The notes beneath the pieces are model-generated. The model had not been told where the DNA came from and searched no databases. It was given only the letters and a program-made list of their open reading frames with translations. Positions 1-7,258 of a DNA stretch of 30,117 bases are shown one piece after another. This DNA is from Bacteroidales bacterium UBA3808 (GTDB lineage: Bacteria > Bacteroidota > Bacteroidia > Bacteroidales > Paludibacteraceae): the NCBI GenBank assembly GCA_002369075.1, contig DFEG01000036.1, positions 1-30,117 of the forward strand, in the 5' to 3' direction. A program made the position numbers and the translations under genes. Each line of letters starts with the position of its first letter. Position 1 is the stretch's first letter.

Positions 1-112
1 AACCGTCCCTTTCTTTTGGGCCAAATATAGAGGCGGGGAAGGATCCCACGTTTTTGCTTATATCAATACGTCAAAGATCGAAGTTGTTTATTTATGGTTT
101 GTTTTATTCCTG

Positions 113-379
113 TTAGGCTTCGTGAGCAAACTCAGCATAGTTGCCTAAAATCTGCTCAATGTGAATAACCTCTGGGCACTCATCCCAAGTGACTCCACCG
201 CCCATTAGGTACCATTTGTTGCGTCTTCGTACCGGTACTTTCTTAATCGAAGGAAATGCTGAAATGGGCATAATTATCCGCCGACCGTCTTTTAACTCCA
301 CCTGAAATTTCCCCCTTACAGGGAAACTCACTTTCGTTATAGTGGGTTTAATATCCCAATATCCTTCCATCTGTGCCAT
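113..379 (-). CDS. DUF2442 domain-containing protein
   Basis: An 88-residue protein with the DUF2442 pattern: a strand region (KFQVELKDGRRIIMPISAFP), a basic turn (KVPVRRRNKW) and the tail GGGVTWDECPEVIHIEQILG. DUF2442 proteins are small, of unclear biochemical role, and often sit beside DUF4160 or toxin-antitoxin-like genes; no such partner is visible here. The open frame extends upstream to 490, but a good promoter with its -7 box at 488-495 would start the transcript near 483, so the long form cannot be made from it. I chose the ATG at 379; ATG 406 is an alternative. It is transcribed separately from the operon ending at 554. Family assignment is by pattern recognition only. Confidence 0.7.
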   Translation of the reverse strand: MAQMEGYWDIKPTITKVSFPVRGKFQVELKDGRRIIMPISAFPSIKKVPVRRRNKWYLMGGGVTWDECPEVIHIEQILGNYAEFAHEA

Positions 380-487
380 AATTATTTGCTCTATTCTCGT
401 TAGCATCTGTACCGTAAAATAAAAATGTCCACACGACTTTCGCCGTTGTATATAATAGAACCTTAGGCATCTTTCTGAAATTTGGCG

Positions 488-519
488 CAAAGTTACAACA
501 TTTTTCTGATATATGCAAA
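488..519 (-). promoter_or_regulatory. Bacteroidota promoter for the DUF2442 gene
   Basis: Reading the minus strand, TTTG (519-516), a 20-nt spacer, then TAACTTTG (495-488), matching the -33/-7 consensus. The -33 box is extended as TTTGCATAT, as in several other promoters of this window. It gives a leader of about 100 nt before the ATG at 379. Confidence 0.75.
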
Positions 520-553
520 TAAAAAGAGAAAAATATCGTAAAAAAGAGTAGAA

Positions 554-1153
554 CTACAGGAATTTGTTGATATATGCTCCGAGCGTGTTGCGGTTGCAGC
601 GGAGTCTGGCGGCAATCTCCCTTTGGGAGCAACCGCGTGCAAGTGCCTTTCGTATATAGGCGTCGTGGCGGTAGAGTGCGTGCGCTTCCTGCGATGTTTT
701 GCTGCCTTTGGGTCTGCCTACGTGTTTGCCCTCCGCCTTGACGCGTGCGAGCGCTTCCCTTGTGCGTTGGGAGATAAGGGTTCGTTCGATCTCCGCGGAT
801 AGTCCGAAAGCGAACGCCAGAACCTTGGACTGGATATCATCGCCGAGACGGTATCCGTCTTTGACCGTCCAGACGCGGCACTCGCGCTGCATGCAGATAC
901 TGAGTATCTCCATGATCATGAAGAGGTTTCGTCCGAGGCGGCTCAGTTCGCTGCAGATGATGAGATCGCCCTTGTGTACGTTCTTGAGTAGTTTGCCCAG
1001 CCGGCGTTTGCGGTAGGAACAGGTACCTGAGACGGTTTCCTCTATCCATCCGTCAATAGTGAGTTGCTCGCGCCGTGCAAACTGCAAGATCTCGAAACGC
1101 TGGTTTTCAACGGTCTGTTTGTCCGTACTGACACGAATGTAGCCGTAATTCAT
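554..1153 (-). CDS. Mpi-type serine site-specific recombinase (DNA invertase)
   Basis: A 199-residue small serine recombinase. The resolvase/invertase catalytic domain covers about residues 1-140, with nucleophile Ser9 in YIRVST, the ELSRLGRN motif and the long E-helix region (LAFAFGLSAEIERTLISQRT). GRPKGSK leads into a C-terminal helix-turn-helix (GCSQREIAARLRCNRNTL). It closely resembles the B. fragilis master DNA invertase Mpi, which flips promoters of surface polysaccharide loci. Here it starts only 5 bp after the stop of the BASS transporter gene, in the same direction, so it is probably read as the last gene of the gldD operon rather than standing alone. I see no pair of inverted repeats around a promoter next to it, so its targets are probably elsewhere. 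Confidence 0.9.
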   Translation of the reverse strand: MNYGYIRVSTDKQTVENQRFEILQFARREQLTIDGWIEETVSGTCSYRKRRLGKLLKNVHKGDLIICSELSRLGRNLFMIMEILSICMQRECRVWTVKDGYRLGDDIQSKVLAFAFGLSAEIERTLISQRTREALARVKAEGKHVGRPKGSKTSQEAHALYRHDAYIRKALARGCSQREIAARLRCNRNTLGAYINKFL

Positions 1154-1158
1154 TCGCG

Positions 1159-2229
1159 TTACTTTTTGTGTGCGGCAATAAAGAGTTGGGTAGAGTTGAA
1201 GATGTTCTGCCAGATGATATAGGCAGCTGCTCCGAGTGAGGACATGGGATCAAGGAAGGTGTTAGCCATCCAAACACCGAGCGAGGTGTTCTTCTGTCCG
1301 AAAGCTTGTCCGGCGGTAATGGAAGAGACGCCCGCCATCGTCTTGGGTGCTGCAGCCGGATTGATAAGAACGTCCTGGTAGTCGGTTCCTTTGGAGGCAG
1401 CCGGCAGGAGATAGCCGATGAGTTTGCCGAGCCCGAACTGAATGAGGCAGGCGAAGAAAGAGAATACTAACAGGATTAGGATATTTGATATTTGATATTT
1501 GATATTTGAAATTGTTGTATTGGTGACTACCGCCATGAGGATGACGATAGAGGCGACCCAGAGGTAGAAGGGAATTAATGCCGGCTTTTTAGACAACTGA
1601 AAAGTTGGCAGACCGGCTTCGCCTGAAAGACCGCTGGCGCTGAAAGACCTTTTCACTGAAAGACCGCGAGTTTCACTCGCTGAAAGATATTTTCTGCGTT
1701 GATAGTAATTAAATCCCACACGGAGGAGCCAGGCAGCAAAGAACGGTCCGAGGAGAAGCGGCGCTACGCGCGAAAGAATCAAAAGAAAGGCAGGTAAGAA
1801 CGTCATGTCTGCCGCCGGATTGATGAGCGGAAAAGTAGCCGGGACGATGATGGCAGTAGCAAAATTAGAGAGGAGAGTGAAGGCGGTGAGGTTCTGAATG
1901 GAGCCGCCCATCTTACCTGCTATAATGGGTGCTGCGGTAGCCGTAGGCATGATAAAACACATGAGGAGGCCTTGCGCGAGAATCTTGTTACCGGTAAAGG
2001 TCATGACCAACGCATAGGTTCCGAAACTCAGGGCGAGTTGGACAAGAAGCACCGCCCAATGCCATTTATGGAGCCGCAGATCAAGGGGGTTCACCTTGCA
2101 GAAGGTGAAGAACAGCATGAAGAAGATAAGCCACGGGAGCATGGGCGCCAGCGGCAGGAAGAGTTTATAGCCGAAGGCTCCGATGACCATCGAGAGCCAG
2201 AGGGCGTTACTATCAAAGAATTTACGCAT
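1159..2229 (-). CDS. BASS-family (bile acid:sodium symporter-like) transporter
   Basis: A 356-residue polytopic membrane protein with about ten hydrophobic segments, resembling the bile acid/sodium symporter superfamily. Recognisable features are a Pro-rich GLLMCFIMPTATAAPIIAGK segment and a second-half PAAAPKTMAGVSSITAGQAF segment. The true substrate cannot be deduced; family members carry bile acids, small organic anions or pantoate-like acids. The start overlaps the end of the tRNA-dihydrouridine synthase gene by 8 bp. Two oddities lie in the middle. Residues about 178-213 are a polar loop encoded by tandem copies of a CTGAAAGACC-type repeat read antisense. Residues about 240-249 (SNIKYQISNI) are encoded by four copies of a 7-mer whose change in number would shift the frame. 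Confidence 0.8.
   Translation of the reverse strand: MRKFFDSNALWLSMVIGAFGYKLFLPLAPMLPWLIFFMLFFTFCKVNPLDLRLHKWHWAVLLVQLALSFGTYALVMTFTGNKILAQGLLMCFIMPTATAAPIIAGKMGGSIQNLTAFTLLSNFATAIIVPATFPLINPAADMTFLPAFLLILSRVAPLLLGPFFAAWLLRVGFNYYQRRKYLSASETRGLSVKRSFSASGLSGEAGLPTFQLSKKPALIPFYLWVASIVILMAVVTNTTISNIKYQISNILILLVFSFFACLIQFGLGKLIGYLLPAASKGTDYQDVLINPAAAPKTMAGVSSITAGQAFGQKNTSLGVWMANTFLDPMSSLGAAAYIIWQNIFNSTQLFIAAHKK
1481..1508. repeat. Four perfect tandem copies of the 7-mer ATATTTG inside the BASS gene
   Basis: ATATTTG occurs four times without mismatch at 1481-1487, 1488-1494, 1495-1501 and 1502-1508, inside the transporter reading frame. Seven is not a multiple of three, so loss or gain of one unit would truncate the transporter. 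Confidence 0.95.
1590..1695. repeat. CTGAAAGACC-type repeat cluster inside the BASS gene
   Basis: CTGAAAGACC is present at 1623-1632, 1640-1649 and 1656-1665, with CTGAAAGA again at 1680-1687, separated by short GC-rich spacers such as GCTGGCG. The GGCTTCGCC just before is a small hairpin. The cluster is in frame and encodes a Ser/Gly/Arg-rich loop (SASGLSGEAGL) between membrane segments. Confidence 0.85.
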
Positions 2230-3229
2230 ATGTTGCTACAATTTGATCCATGATGGCGAAGACCTCGGAGACTGTTTCGGCGCGGAGGAGGGCGATACGG
2301 GTCTGCTTGAAATCCGGCAGGCCCTTGAAGACCGGCGACGCCGCAAAATGGCGGCGGGAATGGATAATTCCTTTCCGTTCGTCGTTGCCGCACCACTGAA
2401 TGGATGAAAGCACATGTTCCTTGAGAACATTTACCTTTTCTTCCATTGACCGCGGCGGAGCCGCTGAAAGACCGCTACATTGTAAGCCCGGATAACCGGA
2501 CAGATATTCTTTCATTTCGGCGAAAAGCCACGGAGCACCGAAGGTGGCGCGTCCGACCATGACGGCATCCACGCCGTATCGGTCGAAGCACTCTTTTGCG
2601 CGAGCGGGTGTACACACGTCCCCGTTACCTATAATAGGTATATGCATGCGCGGGTTGTTTTTGACCTCTCCGATGAGTGTCCAGTCCGCTTCCCCCCGGT
2701 ACATCTGGGCGCGTGTGCGGCCGTGGATGGCGAGTTCCTGAATGCCCTCATCTTGTAGCCGCTCCGCGAGATCCACTATAAACGGCGTGCCGTCACTCAG
2801 GTATAACGAAGGTTCATCCCATCCGAGGCGGGTCTTGGCGGTGACGGGCGTGTGTACGGCATGGACCACCGCGCGGGTGATCTCTATCATCTTGGGCACA
2901 TCGCGCAGCAGTCCTGCTCCGGCTCCTTTGCCGGCTACTTTCTTCACGGGGCAGCCGAAATTGATGTCGATGAAGTCGGGGTGCGCCTCTTCGACGATGC
3001 GCGCGGCGTCCGCCATGGCTTCAGGTTCGCGTCCGTAGATCTGTATCGCCACGGGCCGTTCGGCATCGGAGATGGTCAGTTTGCGGGTGGTGGAAGCGAT
3101 GTCCCGGACGAGCGCGTCGGCATTGACGAACTCCGTATAGACGCGGTCGGCTCCGTAGCGCTTGCAGAGCGCACGGAAGGCTGGGTCGGTGACGTCCTCC
3201 ATGGGAGCCAGATAGAGTTTATTTGCCAT
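2222..3229 (-). CDS. tRNA-dihydrouridine synthase (Dus family)
   Basis: A 335-residue FMN-dependent enzyme that reduces uridines in the D-loop of tRNA. Visible motifs are the N-terminal LAPMEDVTDPAFR, the INFGCPVKK segment with catalytic Cys93, GKGAGAGLL, TAKTRLGW, IHGRTRAQMYRG, GNGDV and VMVGRATFGAPW, in normal TIM-barrel order. It overlaps the preceding HD-phosphohydrolase gene by 11 bp and the following transporter gene by 8 bp. Residues about 247-261 (LQCSGLSAAPPRS) are an insertion in the linker to the C-terminal helical domain, encoded by a copy of the CTGAAAGACCGCT repeat (2465-2486). DusB-like by length; the exact subfamily and target position are not decidable by eye. Confidence 0.92.
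   Translation of the reverse strand: MANKLYLAPMEDVTDPAFRALCKRYGADRVYTEFVNADALVRDIASTTRKLTISDAERPVAIQIYGREPEAMADAARIVEEAHPDFIDINFGCPVKKVAGKGAGAGLLRDVPKMIEITRAVVHAVHTPVTAKTRLGWDEPSLYLSDGTPFIVDLAERLQDEGIQELAIHGRTRAQMYRGEADWTLIGEVKNNPRMHIPIIGNGDVCTPARAKECFDRYGVDAVMVGRATFGAPWLFAEMKEYLSGYPGLQCSGLSAAPPRSMEEKVNVLKEHVLSSIQWCGNDERKGIIHSRRHFAASPVFKGLPDFKQTRIALLRAETVSEVFAIMDQIVATYA
2445..2488. repeat. CTGAAAGACCGCT repeat copy inside the dus gene
   Basis: The plus strand reads ATTGACCGCGGCGGAGCCG followed by CTGAAAGACCGCTACATTG, two degenerate units of the dispersed family. It stays in frame and encodes the extra peptide of the Dus linker. Confidence 0.75.
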
Positions 3230-5141
3230 TATTCAGCGTGGGATAAGAGATACGGTGATGGTTCATGGCGGTGAGGCGGGAGACGAAGACGAGGCGTATG
3301 TCCTCCACGTCCTTGAAGGAGAGGGGGGTCTCGGCGAACTGTCCGTCTGCTATCTGGGCGTCGATCATCTGGTTGACCGCCTGCCGGATCGTCGCCTCGG
3401 AGAAGTCGCTGAGGCTGCGCGAACGCGCCTCTATGGCATCCGCCATCATGAGGATTGCACCCTCTTTGGTGGTGGGCTTGGAGCCCGGGTAGCGGAAGAG
3501 CGACTGGTCCACACTCTCGCCCGGGTGGGTGTTGCAGTAGGTGTTGTAGAAATACCGCACAAGGGAAGTGCCGTGGTGGGTGGTGATGAAATTGATGATG
3601 ACCTCGGGCAGGTGGTTCCTGCGGGCGATCTTCTCCCCCTCCGCGACGTGGGAGATGACCACTTGCGCGGCATCGCGGGGATCCATCTGCAGCAGCGGGT
3701 TCTCTCCGTTGTTCTGGTTCTCGGTGAAATAGAGTGGGTCGGTTATCTTGCCGATGTCGTGGTATAGTGCGCCGGTGCGGACGAGCAGTGCGTTGGCTCC
3801 GATGGCTTTCGCCGCTTCGGCAGCGAGGTTGGAGACCTGCATGGAGTGCTGGAAGGTGCCCGGTGCACGCTCCGCGAGGGCGTGCAGCAGATCCGAGTTG
3901 AGGTCGGTGAGCTCCACGAGTGTGATGGAGGAGATGAAACGGAAGAGTTTCTCGAAGGTGTAGATCAGTCCGTAACAGCCGATGGTGAGGAGGGCGCAGA
4001 TGACGAAATAGAGGTACATCCAGGGGTCGAGTGCCGACCATGCGCCCGTCTGCGCAAAGGTGATGGCGGTATAGGAAACGGTCTGCGCCAGCAGTATCCA
4101 CGCGGCGGTCTGTACGAGCTGCGCGCGACGGGTCATGTCGCTCAGCGAGGAGATGGCTACCATGCCGACCACGATCTGGATGAAGAAGAACTCCACCGGC
4201 GCCGGCACCACAATGGAAGTGATGAGGATCGTCGTGAAGTGCAGGAAGAGGGCGGTGCGGGAGTCAAAGAACACACGCGTCAGAATAGGTACCCACGCGA
4301 AGGGAATGAGATAGACGGAGAGGTTGAACCGCAGGGCGAGACACGCCAGCGCAATGACGATGAACATCTGCAGGCAGAAGAAAAGCACCGTAGCGGTCGA
4401 ACGCAGGTACGCGCGGCGGAAGACATAGAGGTAAATGACGAAAAGACAGAGGAACAGCAGCACCAGAATGGTCTCGCCCATGATGGAGATGGTACGCTGC
4501 TTGGTGCCCAGCGACTCGTCGTCGTACGCCTTGCGGAGGGACTGCAGAATCTGGTAGTTGCGCTCAGTCACTATGTCGCCGCGGTCGATGATCTTCTCCC
4601 CTTTCTGCACAAGCCCCTGGGTGGGTGAGAGGGTGGAGAGAAGCTTGTCGCGCGTGGCGTTGGTGACGGCGGTGTCGAGCACGAGGTTCTGCGCGCAGTC
4701 GTACCCGAAATGCTCGTACGCCGATTTGGGGGTGTATATGTCCGAGAGGGGGTAGGTTCTGGTGGTGCGTCCCTGCTCCACGGCGATGCGGTTGTGCCCC
4801 GCGGACTCCAGCCACTCCTTGTCGAGCAGCGAGATGACCATCACCTGGCGCTGTGCTCCGCGGATGTATTGGTACGTGGGGGTGAGCGTGGAGAGCAGCT
4901 GCGCCTGCTCGCGGGCAAGCTGTTCGTCGGTCTTGTAGATGGGGAAGTCAAAATCCGCCGTGAGGGCGTTGTACCCCCAGGGTTTGCCTAACTCGAAGTG
5001 GTAGCGGAAGGCGTTGCTGTAGCGCGGGAAGATCAGTACGATGACCGCCGCCAGTATGACGAAAACACTCAGGCGGAAGACCGTCTGCGCGTTCTCGGAC
5101 TGCGGGATTTTGGAAGTAATGGGTGTAAGGTCCAATTTCAT
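3219..5141 (-). CDS. 7TM-HD membrane phosphohydrolase (PgpH-like, probable cyclic dinucleotide phosphodiesterase)
   Basis: A 640-residue protein. A signal-anchor helix lies at about 22-38, then an extracytoplasmic region to about 215 (7TMR-HDED type), seven closely packed hydrophobic segments at about 218-395, and a cytosolic HD domain at about 415-630. Candidate metal ligands are His432 (FQHSMQVSNLA), His461-Asp462 (ALYHDIGK), His498, His522/523 (TTHHGT) and Asp568. This matches the PgpH/YqfF family, whose studied members hydrolyse c-di-AMP; that substrate is inferred. The frame runs upstream to 5279 within the preceding gene, but homology begins at MKLDLTPIT and the ATG at 5141 lies 1 bp after the fusion gene's stop codon, so I set the start there. 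It overlaps dus by 11 bp. Confidence 0.9.
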   Translation of the reverse strand: MKLDLTPITSKIPQSENAQTVFRLSVFVILAAVIVLIFPRYSNAFRYHFELGKPWGYNALTADFDFPIYKTDEQLAREQAQLLSTLTPTYQYIRGAQRQVMVISLLDKEWLESAGHNRIAVEQGRTTRTYPLSDIYTPKSAYEHFGYDCAQNLVLDTAVTNATRDKLLSTLSPTQGLVQKGEKIIDRGDIVTERNYQILQSLRKAYDDESLGTKQRTISIMGETILVLLFLCLFVIYLYVFRRAYLRSTATVLFFCLQMFIVIALACLALRFNLSVYLIPFAWVPILTRVFFDSRTALFLHFTTILITSIVVPAPVEFFFIQIVVGMVAISSLSDMTRRAQLVQTAAWILLAQTVSYTAITFAQTGAWSALDPWMYLYFVICALLTIGCYGLIYTFEKLFRFISSITLVELTDLNSDLLHALAERAPGTFQHSMQVSNLAAEAAKAIGANALLVRTGALYHDIGKITDPLYFTENQNNGENPLLQMDPRDAAQVVISHVAEGEKIARRNHLPEVIINFITTHHGTSLVRYFYNTYCNTHPGESVDQSLFRYPGSKPTTKEGAILMMADAIEARSRSLSDFSEATIRQAVNQMIDAQIADGQFAETPLSFKDVEDIRLVFVSRLTAMNHHRISYPTLNNGK

Positions 5142-5142
5142 G

Positions 5143-6360
5143 TTATCGCTTGGATTTAAAAAATTCTTGCATGATTGCCCGGCACTCGTCTTCGAGAATG
5201 CCGGCAGTGACGGTTGCTTTGGGGTGTAAGACGCGCGGTGCGTAGGTGGTGTAGCCGCGTTTGGGGTCCGGCGCGCCATAGACGATCCGGCTTATCTGCG
5301 CCCATCCGATGGCGCCTGCGCACATGGGACAGGGTTCGACGGTGACGTAGAGCGTTGCGTCCGGGAGGTACTTGCCTCCGAGGGTCTCCGCCGCGGCGGT
5401 GACGGCTTGTATCTCCGCGTGGGCGGTGACGTCCGCGAGGGTCTCGGTGAGGTTGTGTCCGCGTCCGATGACCCGTCCCTGCGAGACGATGACACAGCCG
5501 ACGGGCACCTCGTTCGCCGCGAGCGCTTTCTGCGCCTCGGCGAGGGCGAGGCGCATGAAACGCTCATCCGCAGAGGCGCTTTCGATATTTCGGGATCCCG
5601 ATATTCCGGTATTTCGACAAAAGTCTTTCAGTTCCTCGGGGTGGGACTCGAAATGGTTGCCGATGACGACGATGTCTGCGCCGGCGTCGTACGCGTCGTT
5701 CATGGCCTGGGGAGTGCGGATGCCCCCGCCGACGATGAGTGTGACGGTGGTGCGGTCACGGACGGCTTTGATGATCTCGGGAGAGACAGGGTGAAGGGCT
5801 CCCGAACCCGCCTCTAAATAAATCGCCTGTTTGCCCATCAGTTCGGCAGCGATACAGGTGTCTATTATTGTTTGGAATCCTTTGTCGTTTGAGGGGTTAA
5901 GGGGTTTGGTGCCCGTGACACGCATGGTGGAGGTCTCCACTCCACCGTCAATGAGGATATAAGCCGTTGGGATGGCAAGCATGTGCGAGTCGCGGATCGC
6001 CCGTGCGGACTTAACCTGCTGGGATACAAGGTATTCGGGGTTGTCGCCGGAGAGCAGAGAGAGATACAGAATACCGTCCGCTTCGGGCGTGAACTGGGAG
6101 GCGGAGCCGGGGAAGAGAATGATGGGCGGCCGCCCAAGACCGCCTTCGGCTGTAAGATATTTTTTGAGGGCGCGGATGAAGGCGGTGGGATCGCCGCCGG
6201 TGGAGCCGCCGACGAAGATATAATCGGGACGGCAGTCCTCCGTTATGGGGAGAGCGGCGAGGTCGGCTTTCTCGGGATCAAGGAGAAGGGCGAGCGCTCG
6301 CTTTTTCGACATGCCGATATGCCGATATGCCGATATGTCGATGTCTTTTATCATTTCCAT
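5143..6360 (-). CDS. Fusion: geranylgeranylglyceryl phosphate synthase-like domain + tRNA adenosine deaminase TadA
   Basis: One uninterrupted frame of 405 codons joins two unrelated enzymes. Residues 17-247 are a GGGP synthase/PcrB TIM barrel (LLLDPEK, IFVGGST, LFPGSASQ, YLEAGSGA, VGGGIRT, VIGNHFE), which makes ether-linked polyprenylglyceryl phosphate. Residues 263-405 are TadA, which deaminates A34 of tRNA to inosine: zinc ligands His314, Cys344 and Cys347 with Glu316 in HAEIQAV and PCPMC. The linker (about 248-262) is encoded by the palindromic 8-mer tract at 5580-5624. TadA has no initiator Met at its usual place, though Met269 (ATG at 5556) could serve internally. The N-terminus is also repeat-encoded; starts at 6360, 6354 (ATGA overlap with the gldD stop) or 6312 are possible. 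Confidence 0.88.
   Translation of the reverse strand: MEMIKDIDISAYRHIGMSKKRALALLLDPEKADLAALPITEDCRPDYIFVGGSTGGDPTAFIRALKKYLTAEGGLGRPPIILFPGSASQFTPEADGILYLSLLSGDNPEYLVSQQVKSARAIRDSHMLAIPTAYILIDGGVETSTMRVTGTKPLNPSNDKGFQTIIDTCIAAELMGKQAIYLEAGSGALHPVSPEIIKAVRDRTTVTLIVGGGIRTPQAMNDAYDAGADIVVIGNHFESHPEELKDFCRNTGISGSRNIESASADERFMRLALAEAQKALAANEVPVGCVIVSQGRVIGRGHNLTETLADVTAHAEIQAVTAAAETLGGKYLPDATLYVTVEPCPMCAGAIGWAQISRIVYGAPDPKRGYTTYAPRVLHPKATVTAGILEDECRAIMQEFFKSKR
5580..5624. repeat. 8-mer palindromic repeat tract forming the GGGPS-TadA linker
   Basis: The plus strand reads as 8-nt words GATATTTC, GGGATCCC, GATATTCC, GGTATTTC, including the 12-nt palindrome TCGGGATCCCGA. It encodes the linker peptide NTGISGSRNIES between the two enzyme domains. 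Confidence 0.8.
6129..6160. repeat. CTGAAAGACCGCTTCG-type copy inside the GGGPS domain
   Basis: AAGACCGCCTTCGGCTGTAA on the plus strand is a variant unit with a perfect GCC-TTCG-GC hairpin. It encodes the loop peptide TAEGGLGR (residues about 68-77) in frame. Confidence 0.65.
6311..6342. repeat. Four tandem 8-mers ATGCCGAT at the 5' end of the fusion gene
   Basis: ATGCCGAT at 6311-6318, 6319-6326 and 6327-6334, then ATGTCGAT at 6335-6342. The tract lies between the upstream start candidates (6360/6354) and the internal ATG at 6312, so a change in copy number would alter which start is in frame. Confidence 0.95.
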
Positions 6361-6989
6361 TCAAAAGTCTCTACCATCTTGATGACATCGGTGCGGAGGT
6401 ACTGATAGACGGGTGCCAGCGAGTCGGCGTTCGGGGGACAGTTGCAATAGACGGATGCCCGGAAAAAATGGTGTACGGAGTCGGTTACAAAGAACTGGCA
6501 GGAGGAGGCGGTGTTGCCTTCCAGATCGAAGAGCACGCCATAGACATGCGCCTCGGGGTGGGCGTATTCGCGTTCGGGTATGGCGTTGGCAAACGAGGCG
6601 TTGCGATAGACAAAATCCAGCGCATCGTCGGTCAGTTCGCGGAGGTTGTTATCGACGGTCTTGTAGGAGCAGTGGATGGTGGCGTTGAGGGCAGGGTAGT
6701 AGAGGTTGATCCAGAACGGTTCGTCCACATCGGTGCGTGGCTGTACCACGGCATTGGCGGAGAGGGCGAAGGTGTAGGGATAGTTGATAGTTGAGAAGTC
6801 TATATAGGCGGTGTCGGGGACGGCGATGCGGTAGTAGCCGTAGGGCTTGGGGGCTGTGGGGGTGCTGCAAGAGACACACACAAGGAGTGCCAAAGCACTG
6901 ACCGCTAACGCGGTAAGACCCCTAACGCTGTAGGATCGCTGCGCTGTTAGACCGCTGCGTTGGATGATGTTTTGTTGCCAAGAGTACAT
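6351..6989 (-). CDS. gldD: GldD-like gliding-motility-associated lipoprotein
   Basis: A 212-residue putative lipoprotein. The mature part opens with PKPYGYYRIAVPDTAYIDF and continues with YPYTFALS, FWINLYYPALNATIHCSY and AHPEAHVYGVLFDLEGNTAS, the pattern of GldD, which in Flavobacteriia is needed for gliding/type IX secretion and is also kept in many non-gliding Bacteroidales. The lipobox ends at Cys41 (LLVCVSC). The frame is open back to 7115, but the -7 box at 7009-7016 lies inside it, so the ATG at 6989 just downstream is preferred. Residues about 10-31 of the signal region (QRSGLTAQRSYSVRGLTALA) are encoded by four degenerate 16-17 nt repeat units. It is the first gene of the leftward operon; its stop overlaps the next start. 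Confidence 0.8.
   Translation of the reverse strand: MYSWQQNIIQRSGLTAQRSYSVRGLTALAVSALALLVCVSCSTPTAPKPYGYYRIAVPDTAYIDFSTINYPYTFALSANAVVQPRTDVDEPFWINLYYPALNATIHCSYKTVDNNLRELTDDALDFVYRNASFANAIPEREYAHPEAHVYGVLFDLEGNTASSCQFFVTDSVHHFFRASVYCNCPPNADSLAPVYQYLRTDVIKMVETFEWK
6893..6961. repeat. Tandem 16-17 nt units in the gldD signal-peptide region
   Basis: Units such as CTGTTAGACCGCTGCG, CTGTAGGATCGCTGCG and CGGTAAGACCCCTAACG follow one another on the plus strand. They are relatives of CTGAAAGACCGCTTCG and encode part of the n-region of the lipoprotein signal. Confidence 0.75.
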
Positions 6990-7008
6990 AATTCTCCAAA
7001 TTACGGTA

Positions 7009-7040
7009 CAAAGGTACGGAAAAAAGATGAAAGAGGAAAG
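7009..7040 (-). promoter_or_regulatory. Promoter for the gldD operon
   Basis: The minus strand carries TACCTTTG (7016-7009), a perfect -7 box. The -33 region is poor (CTTTC at 7040-7036) and falls in the GAAAGAG 7-mer tract, so changes in that tract could alter promoter strength. Confidence 0.6.
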
Positions 7041-7058
7041 AGGAAAGAGGAAAGGAAA
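7027..7058. repeat. 7-mer tract (GAAAGAG) upstream of gldD
   Basis: Purine-rich run of GAAAGAG units on the plus strand, occupying the -33 region and upstream part of the gldD promoter. Confidence 0.8.
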
Positions 7059-7108
7059 GCATTTTTTGACGGGAAAAGCACTTTTTTTCATAAAAAAGTA
7101 CGCGCGCG

Positions 7109-7140
7109 CTTGCATAAATGAAAAAAAAGTTGTACCTTTG
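7109..7140 (+). promoter_or_regulatory. Promoter for the manC-glycogen operon
   Basis: CTTG (7109-7112), a 20-nt spacer containing GCATAAATG and an A8 run, then TACCTTTG (7133-7140). Same cassette style as the tRNA promoters in this window. Confidence 0.75.
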
Positions 7141-7203
7141 TGCGCTAATTGGGTAGAGAAGTGCAGGAAAGCAGTAAAAACGTACGAGTGTCAGGCAGGA
7201 GGC

Positions 7204-7258
7204 AAGTCGGAGGCAAGTCGGACTAAAGTCGGAGTAAAGTCGGAGTCAAGTCGGAGGC
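7204..7258. repeat. Five tandem 11-bp repeats in the manC leader
   Basis: AAGTCGGAGGC, AAGTCGGACTA, AAGTCGGAGTA, AAGTCGGAGTC and AAGTCGGAGGC follow without gaps. The first eight bases (AAGTCGGA) are identical in all five copies. The tract lies about 60-110 nt after the inferred transcription start. Confidence 0.95.

Noticed and set aside
1..112. Further gene or promoter at the left edge
   Set aside because: TATATTTG occurs on the minus strand at 22-29 but has no TTTG at the right distance, and no supported reading frame is present.
488..560. Invertible promoter beside the Mpi-like recombinase
   Set aside because: The DUF2442 promoter is clear, but I found no inverted repeat pair of useful length around it.
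1590..1695. Insertion sequence or MITE remnant inside the transporter gene
   Set aside because: No terminal inverted repeats, target duplication or transposase fragment; it is made of short internal units and keeps the frame.
7204..7258. CRISPR array
   Set aside because: Units of 11 bp follow directly without spacers and no cas genes are near; it is a plain direct repeat.
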